Below are positions 1-10,838 of a stretch of DNA of 64,000 bases, in pieces. The stretch is from Perognathus longimembris pacificus. Taxonomy: Eukaryota; Chordata; Mammalia; Rodentia; Heteromyidae. Below the pieces are notes generated by a model. It worked only from the letters and a program-made list of their open reading frames with translations. It searched no databases and was not told where the DNA came from. A program made the position numbers and the translations under genes. The DNA lies in contig NC_063168.1 of NCBI RefSeq assembly GCF_023159225.1, positions 42,831,562 through 42,895,561 on the forward strand, in the 5' to 3' direction. Each line of letters opens with the position of its first letter. The first letter of the stretch is position 1.

Positions 1-297
1 TTTAACTAGAGCTAAATTATGTGTCTAACTCGTCATCTTTATCCTTCAAACAAAGTACTTTCTGTAAGTGTGACCCAACAACACCACATCAAATTCAGAT
101 TTTTCTCTCAAAACTTTACATCTTCAGTCTCTAAAATCATCTATCATCATGTTGAATTCCTACTTACTATGTTGTTTCTTACCTTAAAGTCAAGTCCCAA
201 ATTAATCTTGATATCTTAAATGCCTAAGTAGGACACATTTGGAAACAGTCTGATTTTGTATAATATGCTTCTGTTTACACAGATTATTGCCCAAGAA

Positions 298-299
<2 letters not shown>

Positions 300-336
<37 letters not shown>

Positions 337-338
337 TG
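300..338. repeat. (TG)n microsatellite
   Basis: An almost pure TG dinucleotide run with one TA interruption near its end. It is a simple sequence repeat and is probably length-polymorphic. No gene-like context surrounds it. Confidence 0.95.
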
Positions 339-509
339 TTTTATATTTTTTGACTAGTTCTGAACTTTTTTATAAGCCAGACTTTCAATTTTGTGTGCAA
401 CAGTATAGAATGTGACCTGGTCTTTCAATCATTAAAATGAGAAAACTTTACTAAACATCCTATATAAGATACTATGAATCAAAAATAAATAGGCATGCTA
501 TCTGTCCTA

Positions 510-580
510 GGTACAGTTATAGCTCAATAGGTGAAGACCTTTCTGCATGCAAGTCTTATTGACAATTCATAGCTCACAAT
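510..580 (+). repeat. Possible decayed ID-like tRNA-derived SINE
   Basis: The stretch contains tagctcaatagg, which fits a pol III A box (TRGYNNARNNG), followed by sequence resembling the ID body around gcatgcaag. The B-box region is degraded and no A-rich tail is visible. The call rests on one motif and loose similarity; it could be chance in AT-rich DNA. Confidence 0.3.
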
Positions 581-1900
581 AGAAGTGATTTATAAGAAGA
601 ACCATTTTGCTTTAGTTGAGACTCGCTGAATCATAGCTATTTACCAGACTGAAGTGGATGAGTAATGGAATTTTTTTCTTTAACAAATTACTCCAAACTT
701 AGCAGGTTACAACTTAAATTAGTATACAGTATTTTGCAGGGCAGAGACTTGACTTGGCTCTCCAAGGGGGTAAATTGTATTTCAAGCTCTAGAAAATAAT
801 TGCTTTTTCTCCATATTTTTTGAGGACCCCCACACCCTTACTTGGTGACTTCCTTCATCTATCTTCAGCACCAACAATATTACATCTCTCTGACCATTCT
901 CTTCCGGTCACATTGTTCTGTGTTTCACTCCTTTTCCCTCACTCTTTTATATAGGAAATCAATACAGAATAAGTCACCAAGCTCACAGTTTGCATGTGTG
1001 ATGAGGTGCCATTATCAGCCATACTGCAGAAAGACACCATAAAGACAATTATAAATTATAGTGTTGAAGGAAGATTGGCTCCTGATGGGAATGAGTTAGG
1101 AGGTTGTAGAAACAGTTGAAGTAACAGGTGATGGTGCCTGAACTGAAATGATGACCTCTTGAAGGAGAAATGGAGTGTGAAAAGCTAGATCATTTATTCA
1201 ACCAAAGCATTGTCTGTGTCTTTTTATTTCTAATATTTTATATGGGGTATACGGGGCAAAGCTCATGTAGGTAATAAACTGATAATGAAGAATGTGGAAG
1301 AGTCAAACTGGGATTTGAAAGAAATATATATGAGTAAGAGCCTGACTCAAAGTAACCTGGTAGACCATGCTTCTGATCATATAAGCTGGAGAAGATTGAT
1401 CTTAAATCAAGTCCTGAGAAGACATCCAGTAGACATACTCAACACACAGACAAAAAATATGAATAGAAGCCTCTGGATGGAGTGGTGAGGTAAATGAGTT
1501 GTAATCTGTAGCATTTAAAGAGAATATGCGAATTTTTCGCTTATTTTTTACTAACCCACAAAAAGTATTGAGGCATAAAATATTCATTATAACCCTTTTA
1601 AAAGTAAGGTCAGATCATTTTGTGAAAGCCCATTGCTTTATACATGAAGAAATTAAGAGAAGGAAGCATTTTGTTCAGCATTAACCAACAAGGGAAGATT
1701 TAATCTTAGAACATGAAAGGCTGCCCATGCCACACATCACTCCCTTGCTGCCTAAAAGGAAATTTACTACCTTTCACATACACAAAAATATCTGTCCACA
1801 CATTATCTACTTAAGAGAGAGCCATAGTAATGTATTTTATATTCCCAAGTCAAAACTTAGGCTTATCTGGCAAATTCAGATAATACCAAGTTAATACATG
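581..1900. other. Unique AT-rich non-coding DNA
   Basis: No recognisable repeat or coding signal. Open frames stay below about 70 codons and have no protein-like composition. No splice-bounded exon candidate stands out. Confidence 0.6.
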
Positions 1901-1903
1901 TCA

Positions 1904-2010
1904 TGAAGATAGCTTTCTTTCTCTAAATTTCATGAAAAAGTAGAAAAAGACTGGGCCTGCAAAAAAGCCTAAGTTGAGCTTGGTGTGTGTATATACACCT
2001 GAAATCATAG
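1904..2010 (+). repeat. Upstream copy (A) of a ~108-bp direct repeat flanking an LTR
   Basis: This segment recurs at 2511-2621 with roughly nine in ten bases matching by eye and a few small indels. Both copies run from aagatagctttctt through the first part of an old B1-type SINE to acacctgaaatca. Copy A stops inside that SINE, whereas copy B continues through it. The LTR lies between them. Far too long for a retroviral target-site duplication, this points to a separate local duplication. Confidence 0.8.
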
Positions 2011-2017
2011 ACTCACT

Positions 2018-2034
2018 CCCAGGCGATGCCTGGG
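2018..2034. repeat. Short perfect inverted repeat
   Basis: Arms cccaggc and gcctggg with a 3-nt spacer. It lies in the 42-bp filler between direct-repeat copy A and the LTR start, and may belong to the LTR or to the rearrangement junction. Confidence 0.7.
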
Positions 2035-2052
2035 GTGGGAGGTATGTCCAGG

Positions 2053-2503
2053 TGTCTTGATGGGTGTGCCTGGGTTCTTGCAGGAAGGGAAGTCCCATCC
2101 CCAGGTAATAGGAGTTCCTGAATCCCAAGAGACAGGGGTGAGCACATGGCCTATAGGTTAAGTGCTTGGGACTGGGAGGTTCCTGTGACCCAGCCCCCTG
2201 ATCTGACCCTATTTAAGGGCAGGCCAGCTCAGCTGCCTTTACGCCATGTTTGCGTCTGGTGTCTCTTCCCCATGGTGTCCCAATTCAGCTCTCCTTTGGA
2301 GCTGAATTGGTTTGCTGGTACTTAGAAATCTTCTGGAAGTAAGTCTGTGTGCTGCTGTCCTGTTTTGTGTTATATGTTTTTCTAAAACCTGGGACCAGTC
2401 CATCTGGAACTTCCCCAATAAATCCATCTTTTTACTTGGGACTGTCTCTGAGTGGTGGACTCTTGGAGGGAATGGGCATCCCCCCACCTCGGACCCCATT
2501 ACA
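2053..2503 (+). mobile_element. Solo LTR of an endogenous retrovirus-like element
   Basis: The segment starts TG and ends CA. In order it shows a U3-like GC-richer region, a TATA-like ctatttaagg near 2209-2218, a perfect hairpin (2280-2310), an AATAAA poly(A) signal at 2417-2422 and a U5-like tail. A second copy at 37268-37717 aligns along U3 and R up to the hairpin, confirming an interspersed family. No internal retroviral sequence is seen, so this is a solo LTR. The bases just outside the proposed ends do not form a target-site duplication; instead the LTR sits between two copies of a longer flank. The exact ends are inferred from TG/CA and the paralogue, and the family name is unknown to me. 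Confidence 0.75.
2280..2310. repeat. Perfect 12-bp inverted repeat (hairpin) inside the LTR
   Basis: Arms ccaattcagctc (2280-2291) and gagctgaattgg (2299-2310) enclose a 7-nt loop. The hairpin lies between the TATA-like box and the AATAAA, so it would be in the R region of the transcript. The related LTR near 37.5 kb keeps ccaattcag and aattgg in the same place but with mismatched arms, which suggests an ancestral feature of the family. Confidence 0.85.
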
Positions 2504-2510
2504 AAGACAT

Positions 2511-2621
2511 CAAGATAGCTTTCTTTTGCTAAATTTCATGAACAAGTAGAAAAAAGACTGGGCTTGCCAAAAAGCCTAAGTGAGCTTGGTGTGGGGTGGG
2601 GGTAAACACCTGAAATCACAG
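2511..2621 (+). repeat. Downstream copy (B) of the ~108-bp direct repeat
   Basis: Matches 1904-2010. It runs into an intact-length old SINE on its right, so this side probably preserves the original arrangement and copy A is the truncated duplicate. Confidence 0.8.
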
Positions 2622-2785
2622 TTTCTTGCAAGATGGAGAGAGGAAGATCCATGATTCAAATCCAGCTCCAGGAATATAGGTAATCAGTCAAAATTACAAA
2701 CAAAAAAGAGCCAAGGGCATGCATGTTTCTAGTGGAAAGAGCACTTGCCTAGAAATTGCTCAGGTCTGGATTTATTCCCTGGTAT
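2572..2785 (+). repeat. Old dimeric B1-dID-type SINE
   Basis: The left part resembles a 7SL/B1 unit (ggtgtggggtggg...acacctgaaatcacag). The right part resembles a tRNA/ID unit with tctagtggaaagagcacttgcctag and a degraded B box. Substitutions throughout show that it is old. The left part overlaps direct-repeat copy B. Confidence 0.6.
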
Positions 2786-2789
2786 AGTT

Positions 2790-4290
2790 GTATGGATAGA
2801 AGGAAAGTCTAAGTGAAAACCACCAGCTATATTTTATTTATTTCGAGCATTTTGGCTCAGGTACCCTTCATATGTCTTATTCTTGTTGAATCCAATAGCT
2901 ACTTTTAAGCAAATTGTATTTTTCTGCTCTAAATTACACAGATGACATAAGCTAATGGACACTATAAATGATACTTTATGGAATGCTGAGAGTTCTAGGT
3001 AGACATCTCAGGTCTACTGCAATAAGGGCAAGACTCAGAGCGCAGGCCCTGAAGAGTGCCATGGAGTTTAATCTGCTTTAATACTTGGTTCTCTCTCAAG
3101 ATTTTGTATACAAGGAAAAGATTCTCATTTAAAAAAAAATGTTTGAAAACTATTGCTACAGGGTATTAATCAAGGCCTGTAAGCCAGAATTTCAGATCTT
3201 ACCCCCTTTGAATTTTTGGATTACATTATAACATCCCCAATTCCATTATTTCAAAGGAGTAAATCATAAAAGTTCACTTTTACCATAAAAGGACCTCAGA
3301 GCCCTTTAGACCACTGAAGAGCAACATCAGGGGCCTTTGCCAGCACTGCTCCCACTGCCTCAGGGCACTTTGCAAGGAAAAGGTTTGATGTTTTCACAAC
3401 AAAATGTGAGGCTTGCCACTGAGCAGGAGACACACAGCAGGACTTGAGACATTCATCTGGGAAGCAATAAAAATGTGCTCATGTACCTTTCCCTATTTCT
3501 ATTTGTTTACATTGCTATTTGTAAGCCAAGATCCCCTATTGTTATTTACAGAATGTTGATTCAATGACCCATAGGACAGATGACAATATAGTGACTTATT
3601 AGCAGCAAAGTTCACACTCCTCCTCTCCTCACCCCACCCCATACACATGTCCGTACACCTACGTACCAGTCACCTTAACTAAATATTTCTATGTTAAGTT
3701 AATATTAAACAACCATTGCTTAAAAATTACAATTCTCTCCAAGACCATCAACTCAATGGAAGCAACTATTACTCAGAGCATTATATGAACCAGATTCATA
3801 TCAGTTGAAATCAAGATTGAACAAATGAATTCATGTTGTTTAGAGTGAAGAATTATTATTTTGATCAACAACAATAGAGACATAGTTAAATTTTGTTTTG
3901 GGTGATCTGGGTGGCACATGTTTTTAAAGAAAATAATAATAACAAAATTTAGAATGACTATAAAGTAATTCTAATGTTTTATTCTTTTGGTTTGTCTTTA
4001 TTAAGTGTTATACCTATCTAAAATACTTTTTTCAATATTGTATCTGTAATGTATTGGTTCTGATTAGGAGTAAATATCTTTGTTTTCTTAACTATAGTAG
4101 CACCATTGCAATTTTTCACTCTTCTTAGCCCTGTCTTTTATTCATAAAATACCTGTTTTTGATTAGTAATTCAATTCTACTTACCTTCTTTTCTTTATAG
4201 TTTTCACATTGGGCTAATATAAGTTGTCATGACTGAGGCTGAGGTTATAACTTAATATAGTAAACACTTTAAATTTGTGTATATATGAGT
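2790..4290. other. Unique non-coding DNA
   Basis: No repeat family or coding pattern recognised. Only short A/T runs are present, and no frame has protein-like composition. Confidence 0.55.
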
Positions 4291-4295
4291 GTGTG

Positions 4296-4325
4296 TGAGA
4301 GAGAGAGAGCAAAGGGAAGATGGGA

Positions 4326-4391
<66 letters not shown>
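4296..4391. repeat. (GA)n purine tract
   Basis: An interrupted GA run becomes pure from about 4329 to 4391. The purine/pyrimidine strand asymmetry and mirror symmetry suit triplex (H-DNA) formation. It abuts a SINE directly, so the tract probably grew at the SINE's A-rich tail. Confidence 0.95.
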
Positions 4392-4392
<1 letters not shown>

Positions 4393-4549
4393 ATGCACTG
4401 AGACTTAAACTCAGGGCCTGAGCTCCATCCCTAGTCATTTTTTGCTCAAGGCTAGCAGTCTACCACATGAACCACCTCTCGACTTCTAGATGTTTTGGAG
4501 GCAGTAGTTTATTTGAGATAAGAGTCTTATGGAATTCCCTGCCCGGATT
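4392..4549 (-). repeat. Old B1-Geo SINE, 5'-truncated
   Basis: Read on the minus strand, the Geo monomer (ctcagggcctgag, gctcaaggctagcagtctaccaca on the plus strand) is followed by the end of a B1-like unit (gataagagtcttatgg, ccctgcccgg). The left end of the B1 unit is missing. The plus-strand A-run at 4551-4571 follows immediately. Confidence 0.75.
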
Positions 4550-4639
4550 TAAAAAAAAAAAAAAAAAAAAAACAAAAAAGCTACATTGCATATGGGTTTT
4601 CATAAGGGCAATGTAATATATTCACAAATATATGCTTTT

Positions 4640-7060
4640 TCTTAAATATGGAGATTCATTAATTTTGGTAAACCTTTTTTGCTACACTAATCAAACAGGA
4701 GACCTAAATCAACTGATATTAACGTTTTTGACTCTTGGACTATTTTCCAATATAAACTAAAATGATTACTGGAAAGTTAAGAATTTTTGACAATATATCT
4801 CTATATAAGTCTACTTCATCATTTTTTCGTTTCTTCCTCTTGTTTTACTGTGTGAAATATGTATGCTTATTCTTACTTTATATTTAACTCTAAATGTGAT
4901 CTATAATTTTAATTTTTCTATTTTTATTTTAATGTTTGTTAGAGGCAAAATAAATAAGTTTGTATGAAAGTGAATGTTACTACAAAGTAAGTAATTTTAT
5001 CTGTCTTTCTTGTCTTAATAAAAGGATGCTTCTAGGTACTTGTGAGTTAGTCTATGATACTAAACAATTCACTAGGATCTAACAAAGAATTAATTTTAAT
5101 TCTTAACTGAAGTAATCCTTGTAAAGGATAAGGTAGACCCTTGAAATATCTAACAGATTTTTGGAGAAATTTGTGGCTCCCCAACAAATTATGTTTTAGT
5201 ATTAAAGTAACCAACATTGTTTATATGTATGAGAATAATAATAATACATAGGAGATTGTGTAAATTTGTGGTATCTACAGTTTCCATCTCCCAAGCAAGT
5301 TACAGTAACAGATGAAATTCTTCTGGAAACACATTGGGATCCTAAGAAGAAAATGATGGATACAAAGTAGTAAATATATTGGTATAATTCATATTCCTTA
5401 AAGGATAGGTAAACCACTAGTAGTTTCTTTAGTTTGTTGTTTATTTTGCATTTCCTACTGCTCTACATTCCATTTTCTTCTTAGTATCCCTTGATACTTC
5501 CTTTCGTATCCCTCATACTTCCTTTTGCTGTTATAAAATTCACTTGTGGTCTCCAAATGAAATGTTTTTTACATATTACCTTCATTCCAAAATACTAGAC
5601 TAATACATTGAAAACATAATTAATGTTTCCTCTTCTTGTTTTCTGTATTGGAAATTAACTCATTCAATTCACTCAGTATAAAAATTGAACCTTTTCATAT
5701 TAATCCCTTCAATTCACTCAGTATAAAACTTGAACCTTTTCATACGACTCACCGACACTGAGAAGTAACGAGAAAAAGGTATTGTAATTACATTGTATTT
5801 CTGTGGAACAAGGACTAATGAAAGAAATAAGCTAATACATTGCAAATCAGAGGGTGACACATTCTATAAATGGAAATGAGAGGACACACATAAGAATAAC
5901 ATTTCTCCATCAAGTTGTCAGGAAGATCCTCTCACAGCTCTCCTAAGAAGAGATTTGAAGAAGTTCTCTGTACATTCACTATAGCTCTTAGAAGCAATGC
6001 CTTTACTCCTTGGAATCCAATGACATCAGTCTAACCTAGGTAATCCTTATTCTCTCATTTTTATTCCTCCCAGCTACTTTACCTGATTTCTCTATTTAGC
6101 ATCTCAGTTTTTCTGGCATATATAACATCACAGAACACCATTGCTCAGAAGTATGTAATGGTTTCTTATCTGCTTTTCCTATGAACTCTGAACTACCCTT
6201 TTTATTTTTATAATGTTTAAGACTGCTATTCATCTTGGAATTTTGTCTATAGTCCTTACACTAGTAAATAGGTCCGTTCATGCTATCCTCAGTAAACCAT
6301 ATTTGTTTCTAATTTTGTGGTCACTTATGCCCTCTAGCTTACCTACAATACCATCCCTTCTCTAAATATATTCTCTACGTCTAAAAGTTTACATTTTTTT
6401 ATAATGCATGTAACAGTAAATTACATTCAAAACCATCAATTGGATAATATCAGATCGATCCTGCATATATACTTTAGGTTTTAGGACTACTGTCCTTAAT
6501 AAGTAAGTTCCCAGATACAGCTTTTCTATTGGAGCCTTGTATGTGGTGCAGTGGGAGGAGGGTAGGGGATTTAATCAGTTTGGATCTCTCATGAATTTCT
6601 AAGTCCAATATTGCATGGTTTGTTTCACTGGTCTCTTATCTAAGTGACAACTGAGTTTCAGATAGTTTATTTCCTTGTTAGTGGCCATGGAGATTGGTTA
6701 GCTCATTTATTTGTATTGCCTAGTCTTATTTGCATAACATGCATACAATTCTAGATTGGCTAATCCTCGGTTATGATTAGATAATTAATACATGTCTTAT
6801 TCTTTCAGCCAATACATATTTGTAAAATATTGGAGTCCATAAAATAATACTACATTTTCTGTGACTCAGGGCAATTTCTGCACTGCTCTTATGCTAAAAA
6901 ACAAAACAAAAAACATTCAGATGGTTATTTAGAGATGAAATTCTTTAGCAAGCTGACATTGATGCTTCTTAAACTATATAGTTCATAAATTTGACTTAAT
7001 ATATCAGAGTGTCTATAATACCAAGACATGACGTTCTGCCAGACAAAGGGTATAATAAAA
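4640..7060. other. Unique AT-rich non-coding DNA
   Basis: No dispersed repeat recognised apart from a short tandem duplication at 5663-5744. No coding signal: open frames are short and rich in Tyr, Ile and Phe codons, as expected of AT-rich background. Confidence 0.55.
5663..5744. repeat. Tandem duplication, two 37-bp units, period 45
   Basis: Units at 5663-5699 and 5708-5744 run from ttcaattcactcagtataaa to ccttttcata and differ at one base. The high identity implies a recent event. Confidence 0.9.
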
Positions 7061-7070
7061 AGACAGCTGT

Positions 7071-7275
7071 TAGGGGCGGGCTCATGTTGGTAATCCTAGT
7101 GACACAGGAAAGATGAGATCTGAGGATTATGGTAGAACTCAACCCTTAAAGAAAAATTTCGATTGACTAGCAAAAAGCCAGAAATGGAAGTGTTGCACAA
7201 GTGGTACCACTCAAGCCTCAAGCAGAAATAGCTAAGCAGAGGTGACAGTACTTGAGTTTAAGACTAATAATGGCA
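7071..7275 (+). repeat. Old B1-Geo SINE
   Basis: The left unit is B1-like (gctcatgttggtaatcctag, gatgagatctgaggatta). The right unit is Geo-like (ccagaaatggaag, gcacaagtgg, ctcaagcctcaagcaga, cttgagtttaag). It has many substitutions and no clean tail or target duplication. Confidence 0.7.
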
Positions 7276-7279
7276 CAGA

Positions 7280-7760
7280 GGGAGAAAAGACAAAGAGAAA
7301 AATGGTGCTGAAAAGAATACAACAGTGTTTTGTAAGGCCTTGTGTCACCCCATCATTTAGTTTTCCAAAGATTCTTTTTAATATATTGTGTAAAATATAG
7401 GAAGAACACACTCTTTTCAATAAGAACTTTGAAATCATCTACCAACTTTCTGTAAAGTTTAAAAAAATCTAAAAATTTAGAATTCCATTGTATTTTCTTC
7501 TCTGTTAATTTTATTGAGTCATGGACATCTCTTTATAGAGCAACGTAAACTTATGGGTATCAGGATTCTTTTCTACTAATCCTGATTGGGAAAGACATGA
7601 AGAAAAGAAGAAAACAGAGAGAAAGAAAATTAAAAAAAGAAAGTAAGCAAAATATACAAAAGTTTATAGGGAAAATACAAAATATGGAAAAATTAGAGGA
7701 TTGAGAGTGAATATGATCAATCTCAAGAAGGAAAATAAATCTCAGTGAAAAAATTCTTTG
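7280..7760. other. Unique DNA with a purine-rich patch
   Basis: A purine-rich segment at about 7594-7655 (repeated gaaaag, aaagaa) is the only feature. No coding signal. Confidence 0.5.
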
Positions 7761-7761
7761 A

Positions 7762-7952
7762 GGCTAGGTGCTGGTGGCACACATGTATAATCCTAGCTAC
7801 TCAGAAGGCTGAGATAAGAGAATCAAAGCCAGACTGGACAGGAAAGTACATGAGACTCTTACCTCTGATTAACCACCAGAAAACCAGAAGTGGCTCAAAG
7901 AGATAGGATACTAGCTTAGAGAAAAAGAGTTCAGGGACTATGCTCAGGTGCC
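7762..7952 (+). repeat. B1-Geo SINE
   Basis: A clear 7SL/B1-like left unit (ggtgctggtggcacacat, aatcctagctactcag, aggctgagat) is followed by a linker (aggaaagtacatgagactc, aaccaccagaaaacc) and a shortened Geo monomer (agaagtggctcaaaga, cagggactatgctcagg). This is one of the better preserved examples of Geo behind a B1 head. Confidence 0.8.
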
Positions 7953-9458
7953 AAGTTAACATAATTTTTTTAGTATTAAAAAGAGTGAATCTTAGGAAGA
8001 GCACATTCTACACTAGTAAACAGTTCTTTTTTGTTCATATGTCCCCCAAAATTTACTGCACTCAAGATAAGTTAAGAATAAATAATCTTTGGGGGTATAC
8101 AAGCAAGTAATATTAAAGAAAAATGACTTTTGTGTTACAATTCAAATTGTTTACAAATACAATTAGCTAAGTTATTTAGTTCCATTCTAAGATACAGTGT
8201 GGTAATACTCAGAAGACATTAATATACAAGGCTATTTCACCCAATGACCAATTTTCAGGACAAAATTTCTTTAAGGTCAATCCTAATGTCTGGAAAATAG
8301 TTCGTAGTTGAATAAGTAAATAAACTTTGTGTTTAAATGTGCCAGTTAATTTGATTCCACATTAACAACCATAGGAAAATAGCTAGCAAACATAGAAATA
8401 AGAGATGAGTTCAAGACAAAGGCATAAATAATAATAAACAATATTACCAGAAGACCGCACAAAATAACTCCCTTAAAATGGAAGGGATAGAGAAGCATTT
8501 CTAGTTTAGTCAGGTATAGGGTAGAAGGGCTTCCTCTTAAGAGCTATTCCACTTTATTTTCTTTGTCATTGGTAAACTGTTTAATGCTGTAGAGCATTGA
8601 ATGACAATTTAATCTGAAGCTTTTCCCATGGTACTGTCCTTGATGTTCCAGTAATGCATTCTTCAGAAATTACAGTGGCATGCTACTAATTCAAATTATT
8701 GATGTGGAGATTTGCTTCCCATTCTTGAATTCTATAGGCTTCAGAAATATGTGAAATATGGGTTTAAAAAGTCAATCTATTGCTTCAGAATATGGTTCAT
8801 TTATTTTGGTGACAGTATATAATTTTAATTATTTAATATCTGTCAAATCTCTGTCAAATAGAATAGTTCTGTGGCAAATGATCCTAAGAAAATATATCAT
8901 CCTTTGAAAGCTTTGTCTGCATTCACAAGTCTTCACTTTCTATTTGAGTCATCTTTCATCAGTTTTCTATGGATCAGCTCTATTAGGAAGTGACTTCCAA
9001 TCTGTCTATAGAAATCTGGAATTTTCTTTCTAAAATAGGTGCTATATTAAAAACCCAGCATGAGTGTATAGGCATTTAATATCCTGAACAGAAAGCCTTT
9101 GTGGAAATCTGATTTTCCTGAGAAATAAACAACAATATGTTTACTCCTTAAAATAATTTTCATACAAATTTAATAATTATTTTTTCCAAACTTTGGGGCA
9201 CCAGTGGAATCTTATGAAATTTCATATTAAGTAGTTTTATGAAAAGTAAATCTTTGTGAACAAAATTGATGTAGAACAATTTAACAACAATCTGATAGGA
9301 TATTAAATGAAAAAATAAATCATTAAAAAATAACAGTATAACCATGCCAATTTTCTCACTCCTAGAAAATATATGCATCCATTTTATTTACTGTCTCATA
9401 AAAATGCATAGTAATATTTGGAAAACAAATACAGGATATTTTTAAAATAAAAAATTTT
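7953..9458. other. Unique AT-rich non-coding DNA
   Basis: Nothing recognised: no repeat family, no coding pattern, no notable motif cluster. Confidence 0.5.
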
Positions 9459-9666
9459 GGGCTGAGGATATAGCCTAGTGGCAAGAGTGCCTGCCTCGGA
9501 TACACGAGGCCCTAGGTTCGATTCCCCAGCACCACATATACAGAAAACGGCCAGAAGCGGCGCTGTGGCTCAAGTGGCAGAGTGCTAGCCTTGAGCGGGA
9601 AGAAGCAAGGGACAGTGCTCAGGCCCTGAGTCCAAGGCCCAGGACTGGCCAAAAAAAAAAAAAAAA
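9459..9666 (+). repeat. IDL-Geo dimeric SINE
   Basis: The left monomer is ID/tRNA-Ala-like, with A box in gatatagcctagtggcaag and B box ggttcgattcc. The right Geo monomer runs from ccagaagcgg through tggctcaagtg (9566-9576) to ccaggactggcc, followed by an A tail. The body is nearly intact, so it is a young copy. Flanking A/T-rich sequence (aaaaattt on both sides) is compatible with a target duplication but not decisive. The IDL-Geo family is known only from geomyoid rodents. Confidence 0.93.
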
Positions 9667-9902
9667 TTTAAGAAGTGTGTCAATTTAAGATTAAAAAGGT
9701 AAAATATAAACACTATTTTATTTTATATATCATTTGAAAAATGATTCCAGATAGAATCTATAACTATATGCAATTTAAAAGTAAGACAAATTAAAATCTT
9801 TGCATTAAAAGCTAAGAGCACAGGAAAAAATAAAGAAAATTTCAGAAAGGACCAACTCCAAGAGGAACCAAACTGGTATTACAAAACAAACAACAGAGAA
9901 CT

Positions 9903-10829
9903 TGTTTTTTAATTGTCAAAGTGATGTACAGATGGGATACAGTTTCATACATAAAGTAGTGAGTACATTTCTGATCCAACTTGTTACCTCCTCCCTCACC
10001 TTTCCCACTCCTTATCACCCCCCCATGAGTCGTACAGTTGGTTTACACTGTACAGTTTTGTAAGTATCACTTCTGCATTACTTCATCTTTTATCTTTTGT
10101 CTCTCTATTTTGATGTTCCCTTTCCTTTTCCTAGTTCCAATAAATGTACACGCAATACCCAGGGGTACAGAAATCAGTAATGGTGACATTAGGGGTAAAA
10201 CCCTGGGAACAAACAAAACAAAATGGCATAATTTCACATGGTATGTTGTAAATAACAATTACAATGATAAACCACTTATTTCCATAACTTGAGTTTATCT
10301 CACTTAGCATCATCTTATGTGTCTATATGTACATAGCTATTGAGCTACTGTGATCTTCTGCTAGTACTACCCTAGACATATATTAATTATTACCAGTGAA
10401 GGAAACCATAGAGTCTATGTTTCTTTGGGTGTGGCTCACTTAGTATGATTTTTTCCAAGTCCTTCAATTTCGTTACAAATGTGGCAATGTCATTCTTTCT
10501 AATAGAGACATAGAATTCCACTGTGTATATGTACCACATTTTCTTGAGCCATTCTTCTACTGGGGGCATCACGGTTGGTTCCGTATTTTAGCAATGACAA
10601 ATTGTGCTATGATGAACATAGTTGTGCTGGTGGCTTTAGTGTGGTCTTGCTTCTAATCTTTTGAATAGATGCTCAATGGCAGGGCTGCTAGGTCATAGGG
10701 GAGTTCTATGTTTAGCCTTTTGAGGAACCTCCACACTATTGTGGGACTTTTGCTGGGTTATTAGAACTGGATTCTTGGAGAGAGCTCAGACAATGCCCTG
10801 TTGCTCCTCCACCATTTTTCTCCATCTCC
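9903..10829 (-). mobile_element. L1 retrotransposon, internally deleted
   Basis: On the minus strand, about 84 bp (10829-10746) begins GGGAGATGG and contains ATGGTGGAGGAGCAACAGGG, resembling the start of a mammalian L1 5'UTR. It joins near 10740 to the last part of ORF2. The ORF2 C-terminus is readable (EEWLKKMWYIYTVEFYVSIR at about 10493-10552), ends near 10387 and is followed by the 3'UTR and a short T-run at 9904-9910 (tail on the minus strand). A candidate target duplication, cagagaact, occurs at 9894-9902 and 10830-10838. ORF1 and most of ORF2 are absent. The 3' half is confidently L1; the identity of the 5' piece is from recall of general L1 architecture only. Confidence 0.8.
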
Positions 10830-10838
10830 CAGAGAACT

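Noticed and set aside
10038..10292. 84-codon plus-strand frame with a hydrophobic start
   Set aside because: It is antisense to the 3'UTR of the minus-strand L1.
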